Below, in pieces: positions 34,413 through 43,378 of a stretch of DNA of 64,000 nt. A program made the translations under genes and the position numbers. Below the pieces are notes generated by a model, which was not told the origin of the DNA, searched no databases, and saw only the letters and a program-made list of their open reading frames with translations. Within the stretch, counting starts at the first letter, position 1. Each line of letters opens with the position of its first letter. The stretch is from Cyanomargarita calcarea GSE-NOS-MK-12-04C (GTDB lineage Bacteria; Cyanobacteriota; Cyanobacteriia; Cyanobacteriales; Nostocaceae): contig JAHHGZ010000039.1 of assembly GCA_019359595.1 (NCBI GenBank), positions 22,138 through 86,137 of the forward strand, written 5' to 3'.

Positions 34413-37333
34413 TGACGACCTCCTTTTACTTTAAATTCGATAAATCCTTTTTCCATGTGGTCGGGATCGTTTCGCACTTCGATGATTTCATTCGAGCGTA
34501 AATGAGCGATTTTATCGGTGCCGGGAGTCTTTTCATTCCAACGTTTTAACGCGATCGCAATCACATGTTCTACACCCTCAATCGCTTGAATGCGACCCAA
34601 AATTTGACTGGCGTGGAGTTCCTGCCCAAATGTCCAGCGATCGGGGTGAAAAAAGCCCATTCGCCCATCCGGTGTAAACCCGTCGGAAAACTCCTGTTCT
34701 AGCAAAAACTTAATATCTTCCGGCCAATATTCCGGATGGATACACAATTTCACCCGAATATCCAACGGCACAAACCGGGGTGGACGGATTTCCAAATCTT
34801 CGCCAATCAAGCGTACTGCATTTAAGTGTCGCGCTAGTTCTTCCCGCAGGGTGTCATCCAGGAGAGTCGTGCCGACGGGATCGATCGCAATCTGCACGGT
34901 TCTCCAACTGCCTGTCCAAGCATACCGGGCAGCGGCTTTGGACACTTCCGGCAATTCTTCTGCTCGCTTAACATAATCCTGGAGGGTAATCGCGCGTAAC
35001 TGGCGGAATCGATAGGCTTCTGGCACTCGCCGAATAATTTCTGTAACGGGTTCTGGGGCACGACCGTTGGTTACATCAAAAGGATTCCAAACCGAGGGTT
35101 TTCCGGGTGACGCAGGCTGGAGTATAGTCGCATCGTAGGTAATCCGATTCTCAGCATCCAGACTAACTAACAAACCACCATGCAACAGAGTATCCGAGCC
35201 AATATTGCCATCTAATCCCAAGCCAACTTGATAGTTACACTTTACCGTTGCTTGAGATGGTAACTTTCTACCATTCTTGTCATTGCCAAAACGAATGATA
35301 CTCTGTCTGAGTTCATCTGTTTCCACAATAAAGCGATCGCCTGCTTCAGCACTATCGTCACTGTGGATCAGATCAATCACTTCATCCCAGCGATCGTCCT
35401 GTACATTCAAACTCACGGTCACCTCTAGCGTCGATTGTGGCGGAATTTCACCCCCTGGCAGTGTCGCTTTATACGCGAGAGGTTCCGGCGGTAATGAGCA
35501 TATTGTGCCCCATCGTTTAGTGGGCTGATAGTAATACTCATTTGTCCCTAGAATTGTCCCTGGTGCTTTAAAGGCGATCGCGCGAGGCCGACCGTGGTGA
35601 ACTTTAACTAAGTTGCCATGAAACAGAGAAACCTTCGTGGGTTGACTGGTGGCGCAATCGATCGTGAAACAATAGTTGCGTTGCAGTTTATCTTTCTCTT
35701 CCCATTGCACTTGGACAAACCAATCTCCTGTAAACGGGTCTTGTTTTGCCGTTGCAGCCGCTTTGCCTGGTAGCAATTTTAGTAACTGTCGCTTGGTTGG
35801 ATCGCGACCTGCTGTTAAACCTGTTTCTGGATTCAGCCATTCTTGAATCACTAAGTAATTCGACTGACGACGGCGAATCAGATTTTCTAGGTATCTCGCG
35901 GGTATTTCTTGAGGGATGATTAACTTTAGATCGGCTTTTGTACTTCCAGCCGCTAGCGATGGAATTGCCCCATTCCAGGTATACAGTTCAATCTCATTCA
36001 ACCACGGATGGAGATCGGGTGCATAAACATTAAGTTTGTCCTCACCTTGTTTGATGAAAAAGATTTCATGCTTTTCGGTATCTGTGAGTAACCATTGCTG
36101 ATCGGATGGTTTCACAGTGACATGGAGATTTGCTAGCGTTGCGGAAAGCGTAACATTATTTTGGAGAAAGCGATCGCGCAACTCACTCGATACCGTGCCA
36201 GCATTTAACTCCGTAGTAAAAGCAATATCAATTTCAAATACAATATCGGGTGCATAAACAATGAGTTTACTCCCTAGTTGTTTGATCAAGAAGACTGCTT
36301 GCTTTTCAGTATCAGTGAGTAACCATTTTTGATTGGTTTCTTTAATCGTGACCTGAAGATTAGTCAATGTCGTCGAAAGCTCAATCTTGTTACGGAGAAA
36401 GCGATCGCGCAATCCACTTGATACCGTGCTAGCATTTAATTCTATGGCAAAAGCGGTATCAATTTCAAACAACGGTAGCGTTGACCCTTGGCTCATAAAT
36501 ACTTGAGAGGTAGATGCATTCACCTCTTCACCCGTCCAAGTAAGAAACCCCGATGGAAGAGCGAAAATTTCTCCCTCTGCCACCCGAATCGCCACCCAAG
36601 TACTCCCCTGATTGCCTTGGTGAATGTGGTAGTCCATCAAACGCCCATGACGAGCTAGAGAAACCCGCTTACGAGCACTCGCTAAATACGCTTCATTCAT
36701 CACCCGATCTTGGTAATCACTCAACTCATCGGCAGCAACACTGAAGATTTCCAACAAGACCTGATCGAGATCCGCTTCACTCGTAGCTTGCCAGTCCGGA
36801 ACCCGTTGCATCATCGCGGCAATCATTGTGTGCCGAAACGAGTCATAGTCTTTTGCCAGATAATCGATCGTTGGTTCCTGGGGAGCCGGTTTAAACGTCT
36901 GCTTGGGCGCACATTCCGTACTGAAGCAACCGGGACGGAATTTAAACGAGAGTTGATTAAACAGCGGATCAATATTGGGAAAATTTAAACTCAATGTATA
37001 GGTCGAGTAGTCGCCGATCGGTTTCACCGTCAGCATCAATTTCTGGTCAGGATTGGGACTGGGAGCCGTAATCTGGGTCACCTGCACTTGGTTTGACGCA
37101 AAGCCGCCTAAAACCCGGTGCCCACCGAAAATGGGAAAGATTTCTTTGGCAGATGTAGCGGATGTGGCAATATTGGTTAATTCTTTTTCATTAAAGAAAT
37201 ATACCTCAAGATGCGCCTCCGTTGGATTTACTGGTGGCTCCAGCGTTACCAATACCAGCTTCATGCCATTTAAATTCTTACTGGCTAACTGTTCTGCCCG
37301 TTTTTCTAAAACCTCTGGATGAATAATCGCCAT
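34409..37333 (-). CDS. CIS baseplate assembly protein, baseplate J-like (first)
   Basis: 974 aa from the ATG at 37333, which has GGGAGG at the right distance (6 nt); another ATG at 37339 abuts that site. The N-terminal YDSFRHTMIAAMMQRVPDWQ then DLDQVLLEIFSVAADELSDYQDRVMNEAYL is the baseplate wedge pattern. The C-terminal part (IIRFGNDKNGRKLPSQATVK, AITLQDYVKRAEELPEVSKA, VQIAIDPVGTTLLDDTLREEL, LDIRVKLCIHPEYWPEDIK) is baseplate J-like (Afp11-type). A tandem duplication of about 77 residues lies in the middle (DNA about 36012-36472). It overlaps the gp25 gene upstream by a few bases and the next baseplate gene by 4. Confidence 0.87.
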   Translation of the reverse strand: MAIIHPEVLEKRAEQLASKNLNGMKLVLVTLEPPVNPTEAHLEVYFFNEKELTNIATSATSAKEIFPIFGGHRVLGGFASNQVQVTQITAPSPNPDQKLMLTVKPIGDYSTYTLSLNFPNIDPLFNQLSFKFRPGCFSTECAPKQTFKPAPQEPTIDYLAKDYDSFRHTMIAAMMQRVPDWQATSEADLDQVLLEIFSVAADELSDYQDRVMNEAYLASARKRVSLARHGRLMDYHIHQGNQGSTWVAIRVAEGEIFALPSGFLTWTGEEVNASTSQVFMSQGSTLPLFEIDTAFAIELNASTVSSGLRDRFLRNKIELSTTLTNLQVTIKETNQKWLLTDTEKQAVFLIKQLGSKLIVYAPDIVFEIDIAFTTELNAGTVSSELRDRFLQNNVTLSATLANLHVTVKPSDQQWLLTDTEKHEIFFIKQGEDKLNVYAPDLHPWLNEIELYTWNGAIPSLAAGSTKADLKLIIPQEIPARYLENLIRRRQSNYLVIQEWLNPETGLTAGRDPTKRQLLKLLPGKAAATAKQDPFTGDWFVQVQWEEKDKLQRNYCFTIDCATSQPTKVSLFHGNLVKVHHGRPRAIAFKAPGTILGTNEYYYQPTKRWGTICSLPPEPLAYKATLPGGEIPPQSTLEVTVSLNVQDDRWDEVIDLIHSDDSAEAGDRFIVETDELRQSIIRFGNDKNGRKLPSQATVKCNYQVGLGLDGNIGSDTLLHGGLLVSLDAENRITYDATILQPASPGKPSVWNPFDVTNGRAPEPVTEIIRRVPEAYRFRQLRAITLQDYVKRAEELPEVSKAAARYAWTGSWRTVQIAIDPVGTTLLDDTLREELARHLNAVRLIGEDLEIRPPRFVPLDIRVKLCIHPEYWPEDIKFLLEQEFSDGFTPDGRMGFFHPDRWTFGQELHASQILGRIQAIEGVEHVIAIALKRWNEKTPGTDKIAHLRSNEIIEVRNDPDHMEKGFIEFKVKGGRQ
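36012..36472 (-). repeat. In-frame tandem duplication (2 x about 77 codons) within the baseplate J gene
   Basis: Unit 1 (about 36243-36472) encodes FEIDTAFAIELNASTVSSGL...WLLTDTEKQAVFLIKQ...VYAPD. Unit 2 (about 36012-36242) encodes FEIDIAFTTELNAGTVSSEL...WLLTDTEKHEIFFIKQ...VYAPD. Similarity is high at both DNA and protein level, so the duplication is fairly recent. Confidence 0.85.
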
Positions 37334-37335
37334 GC

Positions 37336-37716
37336 TCATCCTCCCTTGCGCTCAAATCGAACTCGTCGCCGATCTTCTGTCCCTGCAATGCGGTAGGTCA
37401 AATCAACCAGAATTGTGCTGTTATCAGTCTCGACCATCAATTCTTCCAGCGTAATCCGTTGACCTAGCCAGCGAGAAATTGCTTGCGTTAGCATTGCCTT
37501 GGTCATTGCGGCAGTGGTGTCGCTAATATTCTCAAACACCAACCGGCGCACACCTCCCCCAAACTCTGGTAAAAAAGCCCGTTCCCCCAGATTGGTGAGA
37601 ATAAGCTGCATCAACTCATCCCGCACATGCTCTTCCAGCGTTGCCACTTGAGCCGTACGGCCATCATTGCCAACGCGGAATGGAAAAGATAGGTGCCGAC
37701 CATTGGGAGGTGTCAT
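37336..37716 (-). CDS. CIS baseplate wedge protein, gp25-like
   Basis: 126 aa, the normal length of the GPW/gp25 family. Motifs: FPFRVGNDGRTAQVATLEEHVRDELMQLIL, then NLGERAFLPEFGGGVRRLVFENI, and RITLEELMVETDNSTILVDLTYRI near the C-terminus. gp25-like proteins (Afp9 equivalent) nucleate sheath assembly on the baseplate by mimicking the sheath handshake strands. The start ATG overlaps the stop of the PAAR gene (37713-37716), and its own stop overlaps the start region of the first baseplate J gene. Confidence 0.92.
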   Translation of the reverse strand: MTPPNGRHLSFPFRVGNDGRTAQVATLEEHVRDELMQLILTNLGERAFLPEFGGGVRRLVFENISDTTAAMTKAMLTQAISRWLGQRITLEELMVETDNSTILVDLTYRIAGTEDRRRVRFERKGG

Positions 37717-38045
37717 AATGCCGATGCCTTGGGTTGTGTATTGACTACGATCGCGATTCCCTGGGGTGCCCCTTCAGCATTGATGCATTTGCCAATGCTA
37801 CTTTGAACAAGGGTTGCCGTTCCATTTACACTCGTTTTGCTAGAACCTGCTGACCACTCAATTCGGACACAGGGTGAGTATTTGGGACCGACGGTAAAAG
37901 GACAACCAGCCACCGGATGAATGTCTGACTCTAGCAAAACGGGTGTACTGACGGCATTTGCTTGAGTATTCGACGTGAACAGAATCGCCTGTCCACCGTG
38001 GGGACACATGATTTGACTAGATGTTGTCAGATGATTTCCTGGCAT
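37713..38045 (-). CDS. PAAR-like spike tip protein
   Basis: 110 aa. MPGNHLTTSSQIMCPHGGQA at the N-terminus and SDIHPVAGCPFTVGPKYSPC in the middle fit the PAAR-like/Afp10 family. These proteins form a small metal-bound cone that sharpens the spike. Cys14, His16 and further Cys residues are available for metal binding. It lies between the spike gene (1 bp away) and gp25 (4-bp overlap), where eCIS loci encode the tip. Confidence 0.82.
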   Translation of the reverse strand: MPGNHLTTSSQIMCPHGGQAILFTSNTQANAVSTPVLLESDIHPVAGCPFTVGPKYSPCVRIEWSAGSSKTSVNGTATLVQSSIGKCINAEGAPQGIAIVVNTQPKASAL

Positions 38046-38046
38046 A

Positions 38047-38589
38047 TTAAGTCACCTTAAACGCACTATTGTTAATATCGACTCCAGCAGCGGATATTTT
38101 TATTTGCTTTGAGCTAATCTTGAGTGTAATTTCAGTGTTGGTCATCTTAATCTCTGCACCCCCAGAATGCACCAGTTTTAATTCTTGATTGCCATCATCT
38201 AAAATGATTTGATGACCACCGGACGTAACCAGCACTCTCGAATCTGTTTTCCCTACCGTCGGCATTTCCCCAGATGCCCACCAACAGCCTGTCCAGAGTG
38301 GACGAGAGGGATCGCCTGCCTCAAACTCCATCCAAACTCCATCACCAACTTCTGGTAACAGCACCAGACCATGTGCCTGACCGGCAAAGGGCACAACAGG
38401 CCATGCCCAGGGTGAAACTTGCTCATCCCCATAAATTTCGGGAACTTTTGCTTTAATTCGGCCTAAGTTATCGGAATCATTGTTCTCTTCGACAATGCCA
38501 CGATATTTGCCGAAATACTGCGATCGCGATTGTTCTGCCAATCCGACTAGCAATTGTTCTTGTTCCTGTCTTGATGTGATGATGGACAT
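38047..38589 (-). CDS. CIS spike protein, baseplate assembly protein V / VgrG gp5-like
   Basis: 180 aa. YFGKYRGIVEENNDSDNLGRIKAKVPEIYG then VSPWAWPVVPFAGQAHGLVL and PEVGDGVWMEFEAGDPSRPLWTGCWW is the OB-fold of gpV/gp5. It is followed by a short beta-helix spike (ILDDGNQELKLVHSGGAEIKMTNTEITLKI...). Together with the gpD-like protein it makes the central VgrG-like spike that pierces the target membrane. It is a split form, because gpD and gpV are separate genes here; they overlap by one base (38589). Confidence 0.9.
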   Translation of the reverse strand: MSIITSRQEQEQLLVGLAEQSRSQYFGKYRGIVEENNDSDNLGRIKAKVPEIYGDEQVSPWAWPVVPFAGQAHGLVLLPEVGDGVWMEFEAGDPSRPLWTGCWWASGEMPTVGKTDSRVLVTSGGHQIILDDGNQELKLVHSGGAEIKMTNTEITLKISSKQIKISAAGVDINNSAFKVT

Positions 38590-39755
38590 TAGAAGATCCT
38601 CCCTTGAACGTTAAAGCTAAAACTAATACCAACCCCAGCAGCGACCGCAATCCCAGCATTGTTGTTAGAGGCACTGTCTTCCGATTGGGCGTTGCGTCGG
38701 AGCGTAAATTCTTGGGAGTATTGCGATCGCGTCAACCGATGCGTCACTCGGCTAATCAAGTAAGTCCCACTTTCCCTCGTATTTGCACCACACACCTGAA
38801 TTAAACGGTAAGGACTAAGCACCCCTGCATAGCAATCGGCCACCACACTCCCAGTTGCCGAAATTGAATAACTCGCCTGCAACGTTTGTGCCGCCACCCA
38901 ACGATCCAAATCTACCGTATCTCCGTGTCGCGGCCACAGAAGCTGAACTGCGCTATCTGGCGGGGTCGTTGGGGCTGTCCCCAAACGTGGAACAACCTCT
39001 AAATCAGAATCACTCCGAGTGATGCGTTTGTCACTCAGTCCCACCGCATAAGCCCTGAATCGTGCCGGCTGCTGAGAATCATTGCTGGGGTTAAAGTTAA
39101 ACACATTGCGATCGCTGCCCAACAACACCAACGATGGCAACCCATCCGTTCTGGTAGGCAATTCCTGAAAGCAACCAATACTATGTCCCGGCTGTGAACC
39201 GGGCAGAACGTAGGCATTTAAACTTTGCCGATCCGCCAAAAACCGTAGTAAATGCATCGCTGTACCCCGGCGCACCACATCTGGAATTGGAGTAACTAGG
39301 GGCGTTGGTGTTGGATCGATTTTGCGTTCCTTAATAACCCCCGGAAATTCCTGAAATAATTGTGTAGCAATTTCATCATCTCGCAACCGTTCAAAATGAT
39401 ACTGTTTCTCTTCCCGATTTAAATAGTAACTATCATCCTGAACTCGGATGGTTAACATACTCCGTCCCGGTTCCGCATTTAATTCTCTTTGAGAACCTAG
39501 GATCGGTCCATCAATCAGCGGTACAAAATCTCCATCCCCCACTTGAACTTCGATGCGAAGTGGGTTAAAATCCGCAATGAATCGATCTGCCTCCCCTAAC
39601 CACCTGCCTTTTTCATCCGTAACAATCGGCATTTGTAACTGTGCCTCCCAAGCCATCCCCATTCCCTGCGATACAGTAATCTCCTCGAAGCGATCGAGTT
39701 GTTCCTGAGTCGCCGATATGTTGTTGAAAAAAAGACGATATTTAACAGATGGCAT
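38589..39755 (-). CDS. CIS hub protein, phage late control gpD-like
   Basis: 388 aa. N-terminal VKYRLFFNNISATQEQLDRF, then VEVQVGDGDFVPLIDGPI-type beta barrels (visible: LRIEVQVGDGDFVPLIDGPI) and the region FLADRQSLNAYVLPGSQPGH form the gpD/gp27 hub, which closes the tube and carries the spike. The C-terminal part has AQTLQASYSISATGSVVADC and LISRVTHRLTRSQYSQEFTL. The last 25 residues (NNNAGIAVAAGVGISFSFNV) are Gly/Ala-rich. It follows a MITE copy, so a new transcript segment could begin here. Confidence 0.87.
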   Translation of the reverse strand: MPSVKYRLFFNNISATQEQLDRFEEITVSQGMGMAWEAQLQMPIVTDEKGRWLGEADRFIADFNPLRIEVQVGDGDFVPLIDGPILGSQRELNAEPGRSMLTIRVQDDSYYLNREEKQYHFERLRDDEIATQLFQEFPGVIKERKIDPTPTPLVTPIPDVVRRGTAMHLLRFLADRQSLNAYVLPGSQPGHSIGCFQELPTRTDGLPSLVLLGSDRNVFNFNPSNDSQQPARFRAYAVGLSDKRITRSDSDLEVVPRLGTAPTTPPDSAVQLLWPRHGDTVDLDRWVAAQTLQASYSISATGSVVADCYAGVLSPYRLIQVCGANTRESGTYLISRVTHRLTRSQYSQEFTLRRNAQSEDSASNNNAGIAVAAGVGISFSFNVQGRIF

Positions 39756-39791
39756 AGGAACTCCAATTCAAAATTCAAAATTTTTCTATTC

Positions 39792-39964
39792 ACGACTTAC
39801 GCAAAAACTCTCTTAAACTCTTATTCCTAGCCTTGCCCAAAGGGCACGCTACGCGAACGGCATGCCTTTGGCTATGCGTACTTTGCGTCTACCCTCCACA
39901 GAAGGCGAAGCGCCTATTGTGGTTCTATAAAAAAAGGTTTCGGGCAATTTGTGCGTAAGTCCTA
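39792..39964. mobile_element. MITE family A, copy 2
   Basis: The left end GACTTACGCAAAAACTCTCT and right end GTGCGTAAGTCCT are inverted repeats. The core includes ACTCTTATTCCTAGCC and GGCGAAGCGCC shared with copy 1. It fills the gap between the gpD gene and the LysM gene and abuts the stop codon of the latter (39965). Confidence 0.82.
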
Positions 39965-40237
39965 CTATTGTCGGGGAACCGCAATCACTCTCAGAGTTTC
40001 TTTGACAAGATTGTTGGCTTCTAGATCGGTGTTGGCATCCGCGATGTGCCAAAATTGGGTGGGATTGTTGTATTGCCGTTGGGCGATGATATCTAAGCGA
40101 TCGTTCCCCTTGACAATCAGGGAATCGCCACTAATTGGCGGTAATCGTCGCAAGCTCAGAGCCTTGACTGGTCTACCATCGCGGCTGATGGCATCGACAA
40201 CGGGTTGATTAAAATATCGGGAGGTTTCTAGAAACAT
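39965..40237 (-). CDS. LysM-like CIS hub/tube-end protein
   Basis: 90 aa. SGDSLIVKGNDRLDIIAQRQ then YNNPTQFWHIADANTDLEAN and LRVIAVP is a LysM-type domain as found in gp53/Afp7-like proteins. These sit at the junction of tube and baseplate. Binding to peptidoglycan is the ancestral LysM role, but in tails the domain is structural. It follows the tube-initiator-like gene by 13 bp, and in many eCIS loci the two functions are fused into one Afp7 protein. The MITE abuts its 3' end. Confidence 0.82.
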   Translation of the reverse strand: MFLETSRYFNQPVVDAISRDGRPVKALSLRRLPPISGDSLIVKGNDRLDIIAQRQYNNPTQFWHIADANTDLEANNLVKETLRVIAVPRQ

Positions 40238-40250
40238 AGTGATTGTCTCC

Positions 40251-40928
40251 TTAAAACGGAATTAAATCTGCAACTAGTTCCACGGTATTAGCTAGATTCA
40301 AAATCGCTTGGGCTTCTTTGGCAATGCTGGAATATTCCATTGCGCCTTTGGCAACTTTATCATCAGAGCAAAGATTGGTGGCATTGACCGAAAGTTGTAA
40401 CGAAACTTCGGCACGCACTGGATTTAATAAATTGTCATATTGCTGCTCTGTAATACTCATAGAATCAATCACAACCGGCAAAATGCGCGTTCGTCCCCAG
40501 ATAAACAAAATCCGAGGATATTGTTCTCTGGGAATGGGCTGACACGGGGCATCTTCACCACCACCACCCAGCCCCAAGGCATCGCCGATCGCGTCGATCG
40601 CTTGACCAATTAATGCCCCAATTTTGTTGCTGGGAAAAACCATTTTTTCTAAGGCAGCTAGTTGTGGACCAACCCCGAATTGTCTGGCTAAAATGTTATT
40701 GGTCTTCAAGTAATCCGCCGCATCAAACTCGGCTTTCAGGGTGATACGTTCGAGCGGTGGATCGCCAGCCTGGGTGGTTTCTCGCCGCGCTCCACCGGTC
40801 GGACGAGCGGGCACCTGAATGGCACGGGTAATGGTTTCCGGGTTGAACTGGAAAATCACCACATTCGGCAATGGCCCCAGAAAATCACTGGCATATTCAA
40901 TCAGTGCCCCCCGCAACAAGTAAGGCAT
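40251..40928 (-). CDS. CIS tube-initiator / Afp7-like protein
   Basis: 225 aa. LPNVVIFQFNPETITRAIQV at the N-terminus is the signature of the CIS tube protein family found in Afp7-like baseplate components. Later segments are RITLKAEFDAADYLKTNNIL, RILFIWGRTRILPVVIDSMS, then ITEQQYDNLLNPVRAEVSLQ. The middle has a Gly-rich loop (ALGLGGGGEDAPCQ). It probably forms the first ring on which the inner tube polymerises. It lies between the 90-aa unknown and the LysM protein, with spacings of 5 and 13 bp. Confidence 0.8.
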   Translation of the reverse strand: MPYLLRGALIEYASDFLGPLPNVVIFQFNPETITRAIQVPARPTGGARRETTQAGDPPLERITLKAEFDAADYLKTNNILARQFGVGPQLAALEKMVFPSNKIGALIGQAIDAIGDALGLGGGGEDAPCQPIPREQYPRILFIWGRTRILPVVIDSMSITEQQYDNLLNPVRAEVSLQLSVNATNLCSDDKVAKGAMEYSSIAKEAQAILNLANTVELVADLIPF

Positions 40929-40933
40929 GGTCG

Positions 40934-41206
40934 CTATCTCCTAACGCCTGTTTGCGTCACAATTGCTTGAATGACAGTCTGCGCGATCGCCTGTCGTAGC
41001 TCACTAACATCTTGAGGATTTTTCACCTGGACAGTCCCCAAATGGAGATCCCCAATCGGTACAGTTTGCCCAGATGACCAGTTTTGCTGCCCCAGTTTGG
41101 CGAGCAACTCCTGTCCTAAGCCCTGCACAGATGATTGAGCTAATTGAGGCGGAATCCCTTGTCCGTTGATATGTATGCGATCGATGTGGATGTGGGTGTT
41201 ATTCAT
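40934..41206 (-). CDS. Small CIS-cluster protein of unknown function
   Basis: 90 aa: MNNTHIHIDRIHINGQGIPP, then LAQSSVQGLGQELLAKLG, a short linker and DVSELRQAIAQTVIQAIV. The first segment is beta-like with His residues; the rest is two amphipathic helices. I do not recognise the family. Its start overlaps the stop of the AAA+ ATPase gene (41203-41206), which implies coupled translation and a role in assembly, perhaps as an ATPase partner. Confidence 0.65.
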   Translation of the reverse strand: MNNTHIHIDRIHINGQGIPPQLAQSSVQGLGQELLAKLGQQNWSSGQTVPIGDLHLGTVQVKNPQDVSELRQAIAQTVIQAIVTQTGVRR

Positions 41207-43368
41207 TGTCGATCTATCCCTTCAATAAATTTGGCATAGCTACCGAATTGCTCCAAACTAACAGAACGATTCAGCTTGTCATATTCTCGCTTTACAGCTA
41301 TTAAAATCGGTTCCATTGTCAACTGCGGTGGATTTGAGCTTTCCAAACTGAATCCTTCAGCCGTTTGTAAGCAGGCATTAAAAATAATCGAGCGAATGTG
41401 ACCTCCTGCGAGTGGAAATTGTCGTGCTAAAAAATCAAAGTCTATTTGTGAAGCGTCTACTTTTTCGGGCATTACCTGTTGCCAAATCCGTTTGCGTTCT
41501 GGTATATCTGGCATAGGAAAATCTAGAATATATCTTAATCGCCGTAAAAACGCCTCATCTAAATCTTTTTTGCGGTTGGTAGCCAGAATTGCTAACCCTT
41601 TGAACCGTTCCATGCGCTCCAGTAAGTAACTAATTTCTAGATTAGCGTAGCGATCGTGGGCATCTTTAACCTCGGTTCGCTTGCCAAACAATGCATCGGC
41701 TTCGTCAAAAAATAGAATAGTGTCCGACACATCTGCTAGATCGAACAAGCGTTTCAGATTTTTTTCCGTCTCACCAATATATTTATTGACCACTTGAGAC
41801 AAATCAATGCGATACATAGGTAAATCTAGTAGAGACGCTAATACTTCTGCTGCCATAGTTTTACCCGTTCCTGGTGCCCCCGCAAACAGGACTGAAATGC
41901 CACTCTCATTCCACACTCGAGCGGTTCCCCAACCGTAATGCACTTGAGTCAGTGTCCGCATTGCGTGATGAATTTCCTGAAAGAGGGCTTGCTGTTTGGG
42001 TGGCAATACTAATGAACTCACCGTAAAACGCGGCCTGACTTCCTGTGCAAGTTCTCCAATATCGAGATCCAATTCTGCTCGACAGGCAGAGAACAGGGTT
42101 GTTTCTGACAAGACCTGAGGTACACTCTTTAAAGCTTCACAGATCGATTTAATCGTTTCCTTTTCATAGCGAAATCGGCGAGCACATTCAGCAATTTCTC
42201 GATTGAAATGAGGTGCGGTTGAATCGAGACACTCCTGCCAATATTGCACGCGATTTTCATAAGATAAATGTGGTACTTCCACAATCGGCAACAAAAGAGT
42301 ATTCGGTAAGTGAGTTAATTCATTACGCTCCCGAATTTCTAAGAAAATTGCGATCGGAATTGATTGTAAAGGCAGCAGATAGGAATGGCGGCGTTGGGCA
42401 TCGCAGGACTGACAGCTTAGGGTATCAACGCGAATGAATAAATCTAAATTTTGCAACCAACAAAAGGTTACTAGAGATTTTAAATAAGCCGTATTTTCTA
42501 ACAGCGCTGCATGACTTTGCAACTCAACCACAGGTCGCTGTGTCACCTGAGAAATACCTTGAATCACAACGCTTGCAGAAGCCCCGATCGCACTTCGCAG
42601 GGGCACGACTCGTAGACGATCTTTTGCCCGTGTCCGCAACCGTAAGGCCACTAAGTTCGCTCGTTCAAAGAGCGAGTGCGACTCTGATTTTAGTAACGCT
42701 AAGGTTTGGGGTAGGTCAGAATTGGGAAATAGCAGACTGTTCGCAACTACAGGTGGAACCACGATCGGGCTATGCCAATCAACTCCTGCTTGGTTGGTAT
42801 TGGCAGGTTGAAGTAAACCATAACGCCAAAGAGGATGGGAGATATCTGCGATCGCCAACACTTGCCCCGGTAAATCCCACAACAGTTGTGCCAATGCCAG
42901 CGTGGGTTGTGTGGTATTAGCGTCATTCAGACAAGCTGAAATCACACTACCGGCTGCCTGATCGAACGAGCTAATTAATCCCAATGCCAACGTAAAAGTT
43001 GCTATCGAGTCTAAACGGAGAGTTTCTACAACCCAACCAAAAGACCCTTGGACGGGAAGTAAATCCACTCGTGGGGGGGCGATCGACAATTTATCAGTTA
43101 AATACTTCGCTGTAGTATCCGTTTGAAAAAACTGATTTTTTGCTTGCCAGTAACGGGTCATGTCCAAACTGGCCACTAGCGGATCGTTCAATGTTGGTAA
43201 GGTGGTCGCAAAGACAGGGTTTCCTCCTGATTGTTGATGCCAGCGCCAGCAAATTTCTCGCCGCAAGCGTACTGTCACCTGTTGCAACCAGTGATGGGCG
43301 ATCGCATCGGCTGCCAGTAAACTGGGCGAAAATGAACTGAATTCTTGCTGGGCGTTGACGGTATTCAT
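41203..43368 (-). CDS. CIS AAA+ ATPase (Afp15/Pvc15-like)
   Basis: 721 aa. The C-terminal AAA+ module has Walker A FAGAPGTGKTMAAEVLASLL (near residue 496), KYIGETEKNLKRLFDLA, Walker B ILFFDEADALFGKRTEVKDA (near 556), and ILATNRKKDLDEAFLRRLRY with the Arg finger region. The N-terminal 450 residues form an AAA-associated region (VLAIADISHPLWRYGLLQ, RATTHRS-like motifs not seen). These ATPases are a constant part of eCIS loci; they are needed for particle assembly and have been linked to cargo loading. It is followed by a 90-aa partner gene with a 4-bp overlap. Confidence 0.92.
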   Translation of the reverse strand: MNTVNAQQEFSSFSPSLLAADAIAHHWLQQVTVRLRREICWRWHQQSGGNPVFATTLPTLNDPLVASLDMTRYWQAKNQFFQTDTTAKYLTDKLSIAPPRVDLLPVQGSFGWVVETLRLDSIATFTLALGLISSFDQAAGSVISACLNDANTTQPTLALAQLLWDLPGQVLAIADISHPLWRYGLLQPANTNQAGVDWHSPIVVPPVVANSLLFPNSDLPQTLALLKSESHSLFERANLVALRLRTRAKDRLRVVPLRSAIGASASVVIQGISQVTQRPVVELQSHAALLENTAYLKSLVTFCWLQNLDLFIRVDTLSCQSCDAQRRHSYLLPLQSIPIAIFLEIRERNELTHLPNTLLLPIVEVPHLSYENRVQYWQECLDSTAPHFNREIAECARRFRYEKETIKSICEALKSVPQVLSETTLFSACRAELDLDIGELAQEVRPRFTVSSLVLPPKQQALFQEIHHAMRTLTQVHYGWGTARVWNESGISVLFAGAPGTGKTMAAEVLASLLDLPMYRIDLSQVVNKYIGETEKNLKRLFDLADVSDTILFFDEADALFGKRTEVKDAHDRYANLEISYLLERMERFKGLAILATNRKKDLDEAFLRRLRYILDFPMPDIPERKRIWQQVMPEKVDASQIDFDFLARQFPLAGGHIRSIIFNACLQTAEGFSLESSNPPQLTMEPILIAVKREYDKLNRSVSLEQFGSYAKFIEGIDRQ

Positions 43369-43378
43369 AACACTGAAT

